Below, in pieces: positions 8,935 through 17,602 of a stretch of 64,000 nt of DNA. The stretch's first letter is position 1; each line of letters begins with the position of its first letter. The notes below the pieces were generated by a model. It did no database searches. It worked only from the letters and a program-made list of their open reading frames with translations, and was not told where the DNA came from. Made by a program: the position numbers and the translations under genes. Source of the DNA: Qingshengfaniella alkalisoli (lineage in GTDB: Bacteria > Pseudomonadota > Alphaproteobacteria > Rhodobacterales > Rhodobacteraceae); NCBI RefSeq assembly GCF_007855645.1, contig NZ_CP042264.1, positions 232,501 to 296,500 of the forward strand. The letters run 5' to 3'.

Positions 8935-9816
8935 ATGAGGCCCCGTCGCTTTCTTCCCTCGCTCAGCCTGCTTCTCGCATTCGAAGCCGTTATGCGCGCG
9001 AAATCTGTTAGTGCCGCTGCACGTGAGTTGGATCTCAGCCAAAGCACAGTGAGCCGCCTCATCCAGAACCTCGAAGCCCAGATTGGGCAGCCCCTGTTTC
9101 ATCGTGAACACAAGCGGCTGATCCCCAGTGATGCGGCCAACCGATACTTCGCTGACATTTCCCGGGCCTTGGACATGGTTCAGCGCGCCAGCATGGGCCT
9201 GGCGACCAATGCCAGCGGCGGCAGCCTGTCATTGGCGGTCCTTCCGACCTTTGGAACCCGCTGGCTTGCCCCCCGCCTGAGCGGCTTTTTCGACGCGCAT
9301 CCCGGCGTGTCCATCAATCTGGCCACGCGAGTAAAACGGTTCAGTTTCGATGTAGAACCCTTCGACGCCGTCATATTCTTCGGCGCAGCTGACTGGCCCG
9401 GCGCCGATTATCTGAAACTTTTCGATGAAAGCTATACAGCCTGCGCATCACCGGGCTTTCTGGCCCGTCATCCAATTGCATCCGCCGAAGACGCCTCACG
9501 CCTGCCATTGCTACAACTGGAAACCCGGGGACCAGCTTGGGAACAATGGTTCGCGGGGCAAGGCTTGGCCACGGATGCCTCGCCGGGCATGCTGATGGAC
9601 CAGTTCTCAATGATGATACAAGCCGCGATCAGCGGGCTTGGGATCGCATTGTTGCCCGACTACCTCGCACAGATGGAAATCGCCGAAGGACGTTTGGAAA
9701 AGGTGCTCACGCCTGCCATCGTGGGTGGTGGTTCCTACTGGCTTGCATGGCCGCAGGAGAAGCAAAGCTACGCGCCACTACAATCGTTCCGCGATTGGAT
9801 CGCGCAAGCCTCTTGA
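8935..9816 (+). CDS. LysR-family regulator, probably of the glutarate operon
   Basis: The product of about 293 residues has a LysR N-terminal helix-turn-helix (SVSAAARELDLSQSTVSRLIQNLEAQ) followed by a substrate-binding domain of the GcvA/AmpR-like group (LAVLPTFGTRWLAPRLSGF). Divergent placement 104 bp from gcdH suggests it senses glutarate or glutaryl-CoA and controls gcdH and the CoA-transferase; this is inferred from position. Start choice is uncertain: in-frame ATGs occur at 8920, 8929 and 8935 and none has a clear Shine-Dalgarno. I chose 8935 because the protein then starts RPRRFLPSLSLL, as in relatives. The gene is convergent with the next one, with 6 bp between stops. Confidence 0.82.
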   Translation: MRPRRFLPSLSLLLAFEAVMRAKSVSAAARELDLSQSTVSRLIQNLEAQIGQPLFHREHKRLIPSDAANRYFADISRALDMVQRASMGLATNASGGSLSLAVLPTFGTRWLAPRLSGFFDAHPGVSINLATRVKRFSFDVEPFDAVIFFGAADWPGADYLKLFDESYTACASPGFLARHPIASAEDASRLPLLQLETRGPAWEQWFAGQGLATDASPGMLMDQFSMMIQAAISGLGIALLPDYLAQMEIAEGRLEKVLTPAIVGGGSYWLAWPQEKQSYAPLQSFRDWIAQAS

Positions 9817-9822
9817 GGTGGA

Positions 9823-11262
9823 TCAATCCTCGCCCTCGAACCGGAAGATCGCCAGGCTCCGCTCCTGTTCGTTGATCGTTAGTCGGCGATTGATCGGAGC
9901 CTGTGCACGCGACGCGCAATTCGGGCGTTCGCACAGGTAACAATTCAATCCGATTTCCGTGGGCTGAATACGATCCAGATTCAGACGGTCCGCATAGATC
10001 AGCCGCGGCGCGTAGGCCACATCGCAACCCAATCCGATCACCAATCGAGGAGCGGGATTATAATGTGTTCCCCCTGCCCGCGTCACCGTTCGCGCGATAG
10101 AGAAATAGCTGTTTCCATCCGGTATTCGTATGATCTGCGCGCGCACCTGATCCGGCGTCTCAAATGCTCCATGGATGTTCCAGAGCGGGCATGTCCCGCC
10201 GAACTTCGAAAACGGAAACCGGCCCGCGCTGAAACGCTTTGAAACGTTTCCCGCCCGGTCCACCCGAATGAAGAAGAACGGAATGCCACGTGCTTCAGGC
10301 CGTTGCAGCGTCGACATCCGGTGTGCGGTTTGCTCGTAGCTCGTCCCAAAACGGTGGCTGAGCAGTTCGACATCATATCGTTCGGACTCACACGCGGCCA
10401 GAAACCGGCGATAGGGCATCAACAGCGCCGCGCCGAAGTAGTTTTCCAAGCTGACCCGCGCCAGCGCCATTTCAGCTTCGCCTGACAGTCCCGACTGCTT
10501 CAGCGTGTCCTCAATCACATCGCTTTGTTCCAAGCTGCCCAAGAGCATCCCGATCTGGAAACGACGACTGGACTGGCCCAGAAGCTCCGACAACATCAAT
10601 TCGTGGCGCGCCGGGTCATAGCGTCGCAGCCTTCCCTCCATTTCATCACCCGGAAGGATCCTTACCCGAATGCCATGGGCCGCCAAACGACCCGTCATTG
10701 CGGTGTGCGGCTCCGACCGATGCAGAGCAAGCTCCTCCGCCATGGTTTCCGCGGCTCGATCAACCACATCAAAATAATTTCGCGATTCATAAAACCATTC
10801 GCGGACAGCGTCGACAGGCTTTGATGTCTCCTCCAACACTTCCACCTTGTCGCGGTCGGACAAGGGGTTCGATTCCGATTGCGTGCGCAGAACCAAAGAT
10901 CGGTACTTCTCGTGCATCCTCACGAGAGCCTGAGCGATGCCCGGTGCCGACTGAAGTGCTGCATCAACTTCCGCGCGCGTAACGTCGGCTGCTTCGAGGG
11001 TCGGGTCTTTCACCGCCGCCGCCAGATCGGACGCAAGCTGCGCGTTCGAACTTGGCGCCAGCTCCGACACATTCAGGTCATAAACCTCTGCTAGGCGCAT
11101 AAGAAGCTTGACAGAAACCGGACGCTGGTTGGATTCGATCAGCGTTATATAACTCGGCGACACCTCAAGCTCCGCCGCCATTTGGGCCTGCGTCAGGCTC
11201 AATGAGTGGCGCAGCGCTTTCAGTCTTGCGCCAATCATCAGCTTCTCGCCCCGTGTGCTCAT
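9823..11262 (-). CDS. XRE-family / short-chain-acyl regulator divergent from the glyoxylate shunt
   Basis: The 479-residue protein has an N-terminal Cro/CI helix-turn-helix (residues about 10-65: IGARLKALRHSLSLTQAQMAAELEVSPSYITLIES), a central IrrE/ImmA-like region, and a conserved C-terminal domain with cysteine clusters GGTCPLWNIHGAF and LNCYLCERPNCASRAQAP. This is the RamB/ScfR/MccR type of regulator, known in other bacteria to control acetate, propionate and glyoxylate-shunt genes in response to acyl-CoA. It is divergent from aceB across a 146-bp region rich in TGACA motifs. Regulation of aceB-aceA and of itself is inferred. The ATG at 11262 is preceded by AAGGAT. Confidence 0.82.
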   Translation of the reverse strand: MSTRGEKLMIGARLKALRHSLSLTQAQMAAELEVSPSYITLIESNQRPVSVKLLMRLAEVYDLNVSELAPSSNAQLASDLAAAVKDPTLEAADVTRAEVDAALQSAPGIAQALVRMHEKYRSLVLRTQSESNPLSDRDKVEVLEETSKPVDAVREWFYESRNYFDVVDRAAETMAEELALHRSEPHTAMTGRLAAHGIRVRILPGDEMEGRLRRYDPARHELMLSELLGQSSRRFQIGMLLGSLEQSDVIEDTLKQSGLSGEAEMALARVSLENYFGAALLMPYRRFLAACESERYDVELLSHRFGTSYEQTAHRMSTLQRPEARGIPFFFIRVDRAGNVSKRFSAGRFPFSKFGGTCPLWNIHGAFETPDQVRAQIIRIPDGNSYFSIARTVTRAGGTHYNPAPRLVIGLGCDVAYAPRLIYADRLNLDRIQPTEIGLNCYLCERPNCASRAQAPINRRLTINEQERSLAIFRFEGED

Positions 11263-11263
11263 C

Positions 11264-11414
11264 GTGACAATCCTTACAATGTTTCTGTCACAAATCTGAC
11301 ATCAATGACAGCGTGACCCTTTTTTACAAGAACATGCTGCGCTGCAACAATGACATTACTAATGTGACATTACGATACGTATACTTTTGCACACAGGGAA
11401 AACCTACAATGTCA
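11264..11414. promoter_or_regulatory. Cluster of TGACA/TGTCA motifs between regulator and aceB
   Basis: TGACA occurs at 11265, 11297, 11306, 11351 and 11365, and TGTCA at 11286 and 11410. GTGACA (11264-11269) and TGTCAC (11286-11291) are inverted copies just ahead of the regulator start. TGACATTAC is directly repeated at 11351-11359 and 11365-11373, and AATGTGACATT (11361-11371) is a near-palindrome with a central base. The arrangement suggests operators for the divergent XRE-type regulator. Confidence 0.5.
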
Positions 11415-13034
11415 CTCGACCTCGCCCCACCGACCAACGCCACACGGCCGATTATCCTGCGCGCTGTTGCGGGTCAGGGCCGAGTGTTGACGCCCGACGC
11501 GCTGGCCTTTCTGGCTGAACTACAATCGCGCTTTGGCAGCAAGCTGCACGCGCTGATGGTTGCACGGGAACGCCGGCAGGAACGCATCGATGCCGGTCGC
11601 CTGCCCGACTATCTGGAAGACACCAAGAGTATCCGCCAGGGCATCTGGTCTGCCGCGCCCGTTCCGCCGGTCCTGTCCGACCGCCGCGTCGAAATCACCG
11701 GTGCCGTCGATCGCAAGATGATGATCGCCGCACTGAACTCCGGCGCGAAAGTGTTCATGGCCGATTTCGAGGACGCGACGGCACCCAGCTTCAGCAATAT
11801 CATCGCGGGGCATGCCAATATGCTCGACCACCGCGACGGAACGCTGGAACACGAGGACAGCGAAACCGGGCAGACCCACCGCTTGAATTCCGATCCCGCG
11901 CTGATCTTCGTTCGCCCACGCGGCCTGCACATGACCGAAGCCAACGTCATGATCGGAGGTCATCCCATGTCTGCAGCCCTGTTCGATCTCGGGCTGAATA
12001 TCTTCCACAACGGGCGGGCATTGGCCGTCACCGGTCGCGGGCCGTTCTATTACCTGCCGAAGATCGAAAGTCACCGCGAAGCGCGATTCTGGAACGAAGT
12101 CTTCTGTTTTGCACAGGATCGCATCGGCCTGTCTCACGGCTCCATCAAGGCCACCGTGCTGATCGAAACGCTGCCTGCTGCCTTCGAGATGGACGAAATC
12201 GTCTGGGAACTGCGCGATCACATCTGCGGGCTGAACTGCGGGCGCTGGGACTATGTCTTCAGCTACATCAAGACGCTTCGGAACCATCCCGAATTCATCC
12301 TGCCCGACCGCCAGCAGATCACGATGGATCGGGCCTTTCTCGCCACCCATCTCGCGCGTCTGGTCAAGGTCTGCCATCGCCGCGGTATTCACGCGATCGG
12401 TAGCATGGCAACGCAGATGCCGGTTACCGATGCGGATAAAAACGCCTGCATCTTTGCCAAAGTCCGTGAGGACAAGTTGCGCGAGGCGCGCGCGGGCTAT
12501 GATGGAACATGGGTTGCGCACCCCGATCTGGTCGCGACAGCACTGGAGGCCTTCGCCTCAGAGATGAGCGGCCCGAACCAGGTTAACGTCCAACGCCAGC
12601 ATCATCGGATCGAGCCGGTGATGCTACTGCAGCCCCATCAGGGCGAGGTCACGGAAGAAGGCCTGAAAACCAACATTCGCATCGGCATCGAATATCTCGG
12701 ACAGTGGCTGACGGGTCACGGAACCGTTTCGATCAACGATCTATGGGAAGACGCCGCCACCGCCGAGATCAGCCGCGCGCAGGTCTGGCAGTGGATCCAT
12801 CACCGTGTCGAGATCCAGATGCAGGACGGGACGACCCGGACCATGTCTGCGGATTGGCTGAACCAGCTGGTGCAGGCAGAAATCGAACGGATCATCGACC
12901 AGCTTGGACCAAACGGCTTCTGTCGTGGGCGCTACGCCTCGGCGGCTCGGATCTTCCAGGAAGCGGCAACTGCCGATGTGCTGCCCGATTTCATGACCAC
13001 ACCGGCCTATGACGTTCTGAACGCCATCGACTGA
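11409..13034 (+). CDS. aceB: Malate synthase A
   Basis: The 541-residue enzyme condenses glyoxylate with acetyl-CoA to malate, the second step of the glyoxylate shunt. The malate synthase signature RDHICGLNCGRWDYVFS is intact, as are DFEDATAPSFSN, GRGPFYYLPKIESHREARFW and TVLIETLPAAFEMDEI, and the length is normal for the A isoform. The frame is open 96 bp further upstream, but I chose ATG 11409 (MSLDLAPPTNATRP) because upstream residues look like translated promoter DNA, including the TGACA repeats. It is followed after 84 bp by aceA and is divergent from the XRE-type regulator, its probable controller. Confidence 0.95.
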   Translation: MSLDLAPPTNATRPIILRAVAGQGRVLTPDALAFLAELQSRFGSKLHALMVARERRQERIDAGRLPDYLEDTKSIRQGIWSAAPVPPVLSDRRVEITGAVDRKMMIAALNSGAKVFMADFEDATAPSFSNIIAGHANMLDHRDGTLEHEDSETGQTHRLNSDPALIFVRPRGLHMTEANVMIGGHPMSAALFDLGLNIFHNGRALAVTGRGPFYYLPKIESHREARFWNEVFCFAQDRIGLSHGSIKATVLIETLPAAFEMDEIVWELRDHICGLNCGRWDYVFSYIKTLRNHPEFILPDRQQITMDRAFLATHLARLVKVCHRRGIHAIGSMATQMPVTDADKNACIFAKVREDKLREARAGYDGTWVAHPDLVATALEAFASEMSGPNQVNVQRQHHRIEPVMLLQPHQGEVTEEGLKTNIRIGIEYLGQWLTGHGTVSINDLWEDAATAEISRAQVWQWIHHRVEIQMQDGTTRTMSADWLNQLVQAEIERIIDQLGPNGFCRGRYASAARIFQEAATADVLPDFMTTPAYDVLNAID

Positions 13035-13118
13035 CGGGTGGAGCCCGCCCCGTCCTGACCTCAACGGGCCTGCAATGCGAGCCCGCTCTCTCAACATGCC
13101 TCAACGAAAGGACAGACA

Positions 13119-14738
13119 ATGGCATCGCGCAAACCCTACCACCAGCTTCGGGAGGAAGCCCTTGCACGGTACCCGTCCGGCCAGACGCCCGGCGGTATAA
13201 GCATCGACGACATCGTGCAATTGAAAGTACAGAACACCTACAACACGCATCTCGATATCGCGCGCGACATGGCGGTCGTGATGCGAGCAGACATGGCCGC
13301 TTATGACGCCGATCCGACGCAGTTCACGCAAAGTCTTGGCTGCTGGTCCGGCTTTCACGCGCAGCAGATGATCAAGTCGGTCAAGCGCCTGCATGGCACG
13401 GCGAAGGGGGCCTATGTCTACCTGTCCGGCTGGATGGTTGCAGGCCTGCGCAATCGTTTCGGGCATCTGCCCGATCAGTCCATGCACGAGAAAACCGCCG
13501 TCGCCGATCTGATCGAAGAGATCTACGTTTCGCTCCGCCAGGCGGATGAGGTCGAACTGAACGACCTGTTCAAGGATCTGCGCGCCGCGCGCGAGGCTGG
13601 TGACGACACGGCAGAGCAGCATGCAATCGCCGCGATCGACGGCTTTGAAAGCAATGTCGTCCCGATCATAGCCGATATCGACGCGGGCTTTGGCAATGAA
13701 CACGCCACCTACCTGCTGGCGAAGGAACTGATCAAGGCGGGTGCGTGCTGCTTGCAGATCGAAAACCAGGTGTCCGACGCCAAGCAATGCGGCCACCAGG
13801 ACGGCAAGGTGACTGTCCCGCGCGAGGACTTCATTGAAAAGCTGCGGGCCTGTCGCCTGGCATTTGAAGAACTCGGGGTCGATGATGGCGTCATCGTTGC
13901 GCGCACGGACAGTCTGGGCGCAGGTCTGACGCAAAAACTGCCTGTCAGCCAACAGCCGGGGGATCTGGCAGCCGAGTATCTGAAATGGGTCGCGACCGAA
14001 GACATCACGGACACCAACCCGCTGCGGGACGGAGAACTGGCGCTTCAGCGTGATGGCAAGATCGTGAAGCCCGTCCGCCTGCCCAACGGCCTGTTCCGGT
14101 TCAAGGAAGGCTCGGGGCGCGCCCGCGTGATCGAGGACTGCGTTGCTTCCCTTCGCGATGGTGGCGCCGACCTGATCTGGATTGAAACGGACACACCGAA
14201 TGTCGTCGAAATCGCCAGAATGGTTGATGAAGTGCGCGAACAGGTGCCGCATGCCAAGCTGGCCTACAACAATTCGCCGTCCTTCAACTGGACACTCAAT
14301 CTGCGCAAGCAGGTGCGCGAGGAATGGCTGGAAAGCGGCAGGATCACCGAGGCCGACTACCCCGATGGTCAAACGCTCATGTCCGCTGATCTGGACGACA
14401 CGGAACTGGGCCGCGAGGCCGATGCGCGGCTGGCACGCTTCCAGCACGACATTTCGACCAAGGCAGGTGTGTTCCACAACCTGATCACATTGCCGACCTT
14501 CCACCTGACCGCCAAATCCGTGGACGAGCTGTCCCGCGGCTATTTCGGTGAAGACAAGATGCTGGCCTATGTCGGCACGGTGCAGCGCGAAGAAATCCGG
14601 CGCGGGATTTCGGCCGTGAAGCACCAGCACGAAGTGGGGTCCGACCTCGGTGACAGCTTCAAGGAAATGGTTTCTGGCGACCGCGCATTGAAGGCAGGCG
14701 GGCATGCCAACACCATGAACCAGTTCGCTGCCGAATAG
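13119..14738 (+). CDS. aceA: Isocitrate lyase (large, ~540-residue subgroup)
   Basis: The 539-residue product cleaves isocitrate to succinate and glyoxylate, the first glyoxylate-shunt step. Its active-site motif is AKQCGHQDGKVTVPR, with the catalytic cysteine at about residue 224; the KQCGHQ form, rather than KKCGHL, belongs to the longer Pseudomonas-type isocitrate lyases, as does the length. LGCWSGFHAQQM, IIADIDAGFGNEHATY and LAYNNSPSFNW are also intact. AAAGGA is about 8 bases before the ATG. It follows aceB by 84 bp with no terminator between them and ends at a strong hairpin, so aceB-aceA is probably one unit. Confidence 0.95.
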   Translation: MASRKPYHQLREEALARYPSGQTPGGISIDDIVQLKVQNTYNTHLDIARDMAVVMRADMAAYDADPTQFTQSLGCWSGFHAQQMIKSVKRLHGTAKGAYVYLSGWMVAGLRNRFGHLPDQSMHEKTAVADLIEEIYVSLRQADEVELNDLFKDLRAAREAGDDTAEQHAIAAIDGFESNVVPIIADIDAGFGNEHATYLLAKELIKAGACCLQIENQVSDAKQCGHQDGKVTVPREDFIEKLRACRLAFEELGVDDGVIVARTDSLGAGLTQKLPVSQQPGDLAAEYLKWVATEDITDTNPLRDGELALQRDGKIVKPVRLPNGLFRFKEGSGRARVIEDCVASLRDGGADLIWIETDTPNVVEIARMVDEVREQVPHAKLAYNNSPSFNWTLNLRKQVREEWLESGRITEADYPDGQTLMSADLDDTELGREADARLARFQHDISTKAGVFHNLITLPTFHLTAKSVDELSRGYFGEDKMLAYVGTVQREEIRRGISAVKHQHEVGSDLGDSFKEMVSGDRALKAGGHANTMNQFAAE

Positions 14739-14748
14739 CGAGCGCCCT

Positions 14749-14781
14749 GATCTGCGGGCCTCATCCCTCGACCCGCAGATC
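14749..14781 (+). terminator. Stem-loop terminator after aceA
   Basis: GATCTGCGGG (14749-14758) and CCCGCAGATC (14772-14781) pair perfectly over 10 bp with a 13-base loop, starting 11 bases past the aceA stop. The following T-run is short (GTTTCTT about 12 bases later), so it may act as a processing/stability hairpin as well. Confidence 0.7.
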
Positions 14782-14948
14782 GCAAAACACCCGTTTCTTG
14801 CACATCAGATGCGCCAGACCGGACGGAAATGTGCGAAAATATCACGGCTAGGCATCAAATCGTGGTGTACAGCCTGCTATGACGAGGACTCCGTCCGATA
14901 TTTTAGGTATGGCTCGGGTCAGAAGACCAGCTGACGGGACGTAAAACA

Positions 14949-15686
14949 ATGAGCACATACACACAACCTACCCGCCGCGCGGCACTGATGATCATGACCG
15001 GCGGGGTGGTGTCAGCCTGTGCTCCACAGATCACCGAAATCGAGTCACCTATTCCTGGTAGTAATCTGCCACCCGAAGTGCTCCGGCGCTATGATCAGAT
15101 CGAAGATGATGGGCGGATCATCCCCGCCGTCAATCCCGCCTATCTGAAACCACACCTGGTTCGTCAGGAAGTCCCGTTCGACACGAGCCGCCCAGTGGAC
15201 AGCATCGTAGTAGATCCGTTCAACCATGCGCTCTATCTTGTCCTAGGTGGCGGTCGTGCGCTTCGTTACGGCGTCGCTGTCGGAGATGCAGGGCGGAATT
15301 TCCGTGGCGGTGCAACCATATCGCGCAAGCAGCATTGGCCAAGTTGGACCCCGACAGCGAATATGATCCGCCGCGAGCCGAACGTTTACGGCCCCTTCGC
15401 GGGCGGTGTTCCAGGTGGGTTGGACAACCCTTTGGGCGCACGAGCACTATACCTGTATCGCAATGGGCGTGACACTTATTACCGGATTCATGGCACGTCT
15501 CAGCCTTGGTCGATCGGCATGTCCGTGTCATCTGGCTGTATCCGCCTTTACAATCAGGACATCATCGATCTGTACGAACGGGTTCCCAACGGAACGCGCG
15601 TTCATGTTATGTCGCGCACAGAATCCGACGCCCGTTTTGCGCAGCAGTCGGCGGCAATGCCCGGCGAAATGGACGCCGGGCTGTAA
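14949..15686 (+). CDS. L,D-transpeptidase (YkuD/ErfK family), lipoprotein or Tat-exported
   Basis: The 245-residue protein makes 3-3 cross-links in peptidoglycan or attaches proteins to it. The YkuD catalytic motif HGTSQPWSIGMSVSSGCIRL is complete, with H181 and C197. The N-terminus has a twin arginine (TRRAAL) and a hydrophobic stretch ending VVSAC, giving a lipobox with C24; it could be a Tat-exported lipoprotein. The ATG at 14949 follows a weak ribosome site. It stands alone: upstream is the aceA terminator, and downstream the convergent thuB stop is only 6 bp away. Confidence 0.9.
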   Translation: MSTYTQPTRRAALMIMTGGVVSACAPQITEIESPIPGSNLPPEVLRRYDQIEDDGRIIPAVNPAYLKPHLVRQEVPFDTSRPVDSIVVDPFNHALYLVLGGGRALRYGVAVGDAGRNFRGGATISRKQHWPSWTPTANMIRREPNVYGPFAGGVPGGLDNPLGARALYLYRNGRDTYYRIHGTSQPWSIGMSVSSGCIRLYNQDIIDLYERVPNGTRVHVMSRTESDARFAQQSAAMPGEMDAGL

Positions 15687-15692
15687 GATCGG

Positions 15693-16766
15693 TTAATCAT
15701 ATGTCGCAAGCAGTGTCTTGCAATCCTGTGCGCTCGATATTTCCGACAGATCCAACACCTTTTGCAGCTCCGCCCCACGATCAAAGGTTGGCTCCGGCGG
15801 CCTTTCTTCCCGTATTGCCGCGATAAATCGTTCATAGATCGTAGGCACTTCGGGTGTGTCTATTTCGGTCCATTCCTGTGCCAGCATCGCGGGTGCGCCA
15901 ATGCATCCGCGCAGGATACTCTTGAAGTTTTCCAGCTTAACCTCTAGCCCGCCGTAATCGCCGTAGATCCTCAACTGCAAATCATTATGGTGCCCGGACG
16001 CAAAGCGGGTGGCGGATATTGTCCCGATGGCGCCGTTTTGCAACTTCATGTGCATCGCAAAGCTGTCGTTGGCGTCGAGCGTATATTCTCCGATCTTGCC
16101 GCCTTCCGCCTTGTCGAAGGTTTCCAGGCGACAGGACACCTCCGCCGGCAGTGATCCGGCGATGAAGGTTGCGAAATCCACAATGTGGATGCCCACATCG
16201 CCCAGAACGCCCTTTGACCCGTGTTCCCTGGATAGACGCCACAGCCACGCGGATTCGGTGCGCCAGTCACCCCATGCGGGCTGGGTCAGCCAGCTTTGCA
16301 GATAGGACGCCTCGAAATGGCGAACCGTGCCGAGTGTGCCGTTGCGGATCATTTCCGCCGCGTATTGCAGCGCAGGCACATTGCGATAGCTAAGATTAAC
16401 CATGCTAACGACGCCCTTTTCCCTGGCCCTGTCGGCCATTTCGGCGGCGTAGCCATATTGTGTCGAAAGAGGCTTTTCGCACAAGATGTGCTTGCCCTGC
16501 TCCAGAATCATCATTGTCGTCGGATAATGCACTGCGTCAGGCGTCACATTGGCGACGGCATCAAACTCACCCCATTCCAGCGCATCATCCAGCAGGCCAA
16601 ACGCGTTTGGAATACTGTGCTTTTCACAGAAAGCCTTCAGCACATCGGGCCGGTTGTCCACGCCGCCCACCACCTCGACACCGTCAATCGCGGCGAAGCT
16701 TTGCGCGTGAACATTGGCCATCGTCCCTGTTCCCAGGATCAGGATACGGACAGGTTTCTTGGTCAT
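15693..16766 (-). CDS. thuB: ThuB-like Gfo/Idh/MocA-family oxidoreductase
   Basis: The 357-residue protein is an NAD(P)-dependent sugar oxidoreductase: Rossmann GTGTMANVHAQSF at residues 12-24, GEFDAVANVTPD, and HILCEKPLSTQYG with the conserved lysine of the family. In Sinorhizobium ThuA/ThuB act together on trehalose, maltitol and related disaccharides by way of 3-keto derivatives, in the cytoplasm. The gene closes an operon with the exact order thuE-F-G-K-A-B. AGGAGT lies about 8 bases upstream of the ATG, and thuA ends 11 bp before it. The substrate is inferred from operon order. Confidence 0.85.
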   Translation of the reverse strand: MTKKPVRILILGTGTMANVHAQSFAAIDGVEVVGGVDNRPDVLKAFCEKHSIPNAFGLLDDALEWGEFDAVANVTPDAVHYPTTMMILEQGKHILCEKPLSTQYGYAAEMADRAREKGVVSMVNLSYRNVPALQYAAEMIRNGTLGTVRHFEASYLQSWLTQPAWGDWRTESAWLWRLSREHGSKGVLGDVGIHIVDFATFIAGSLPAEVSCRLETFDKAEGGKIGEYTLDANDSFAMHMKLQNGAIGTISATRFASGHHNDLQLRIYGDYGGLEVKLENFKSILRGCIGAPAMLAQEWTEIDTPEVPTIYERFIAAIREERPPEPTFDRGAELQKVLDLSEISSAQDCKTLLATYD

Positions 16767-16777
16767 TTCCGAAACTC

Positions 16778-17563
16778 CTAGCGGAAGCCTTCTTCGCCGT
16801 CCTGATGCAGGCGCGGGCCGCGTTCTTCGATCTGCTCGGGTGCGTCTTCCACCGGAACGTTCGGCGCAACGGTCGGGTCAACCAACCGGGGGGCGGGGTT
16901 ATGTGCCCAATGGACCGCATTCTTCAGCACCCGACGCACATCATCATTGTAATAGGTCGGGTAGGTTTCATGGCCCGGTCGAAAATAGAACACATTGCCC
17001 GCCCCGCGCTTATAGGTCAGGCCAGAGCGGAACACCTCTCCCCCTTGGAACCAACTGACAAAGACGGTTTCCAGCGGCTCGGGCACGCCGAACGGCTCGC
17101 CATACATTTCTTCATGCTCGATCTCGAAACTATTGCCCATACCGGCGGCGATGGGATGGTTGCGCGATGTCAGCCACAGCCGCTCGCGCTCTCCAGCCTC
17201 GCGCCAACTCAGGTTGCACGGTGTCCCCATGAGCCGTTTGAAGGGTTTGGAGAAATGCGCAGAATGCAGGAAGATCAGCCCCATGCCAGCCCAAACAGCT
17301 TCGCAGACACGCTCGGCCACCTCGTCTTTCACATCGCCATGCGCCGCGTGGCCCCACCACAGCAGCACGTCGGTTTCAGCCAGCCGTTCAACCGTCAGGC
17401 CATGGTCGTCCTCCTGAAGCGTGGCCGTGGTTGCGGATATGGCGTCATCTTCATTCAGCGCGTCGGCAATACAGCCGTGCATACCCTTGGGGTATAGGTC
17501 GCTGACAATCTTGTTCGTCTGCTCATGAACGTTCTCGCCCCAGACGACCGTACGAATGGCCAT
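16778..17563 (-). CDS. thuA: ThuA-like sugar utilisation protein
   Basis: The 261-residue protein belongs to the ThuA family (class I glutamine-amidotransferase-like fold), recognisable by VLLWWGHAAHGDVKDEVA, GLIFLHSAHFSKPFKRLMGT and FYFRPGHETYPTYYND, all characteristic of ThuA. It is thought to work with ThuB in turning over 3-keto-disaccharides. I chose ATG 17563 because AGGAG lies 8 bases upstream; a second in-frame ATG 15 bp earlier has no such site. It lies 39 bp after thuK and 11 bp before thuB. Confidence 0.87.
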   Translation of the reverse strand: MAIRTVVWGENVHEQTNKIVSDLYPKGMHGCIADALNEDDAISATTATLQEDDHGLTVERLAETDVLLWWGHAAHGDVKDEVAERVCEAVWAGMGLIFLHSAHFSKPFKRLMGTPCNLSWREAGERERLWLTSRNHPIAAGMGNSFEIEHEEMYGEPFGVPEPLETVFVSWFQGGEVFRSGLTYKRGAGNVFYFRPGHETYPTYYNDDVRRVLKNAVHWAHNPAPRLVDPTVAPNVPVEDAPEQIEERGPRLHQDGEEGFR

Positions 17564-17602
17564 GGTAGTCTCCTGCATTTTGGTTTGATGTCACGCGGAG
17601 GA

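Noticed and set aside
13779-13805. Unusual KQCGHQ active-site motif in isocitrate lyase
   Set aside because: This variant is normal for the longer Pseudomonas-type isocitrate lyases, so it is not a defect.
13101-14705. 534-codon open frame on the strand opposite aceA
   Set aside because: It mirrors aceA exactly and is a by-product of the GC-rich third-position bias. No ribosome site or family motif supports it.
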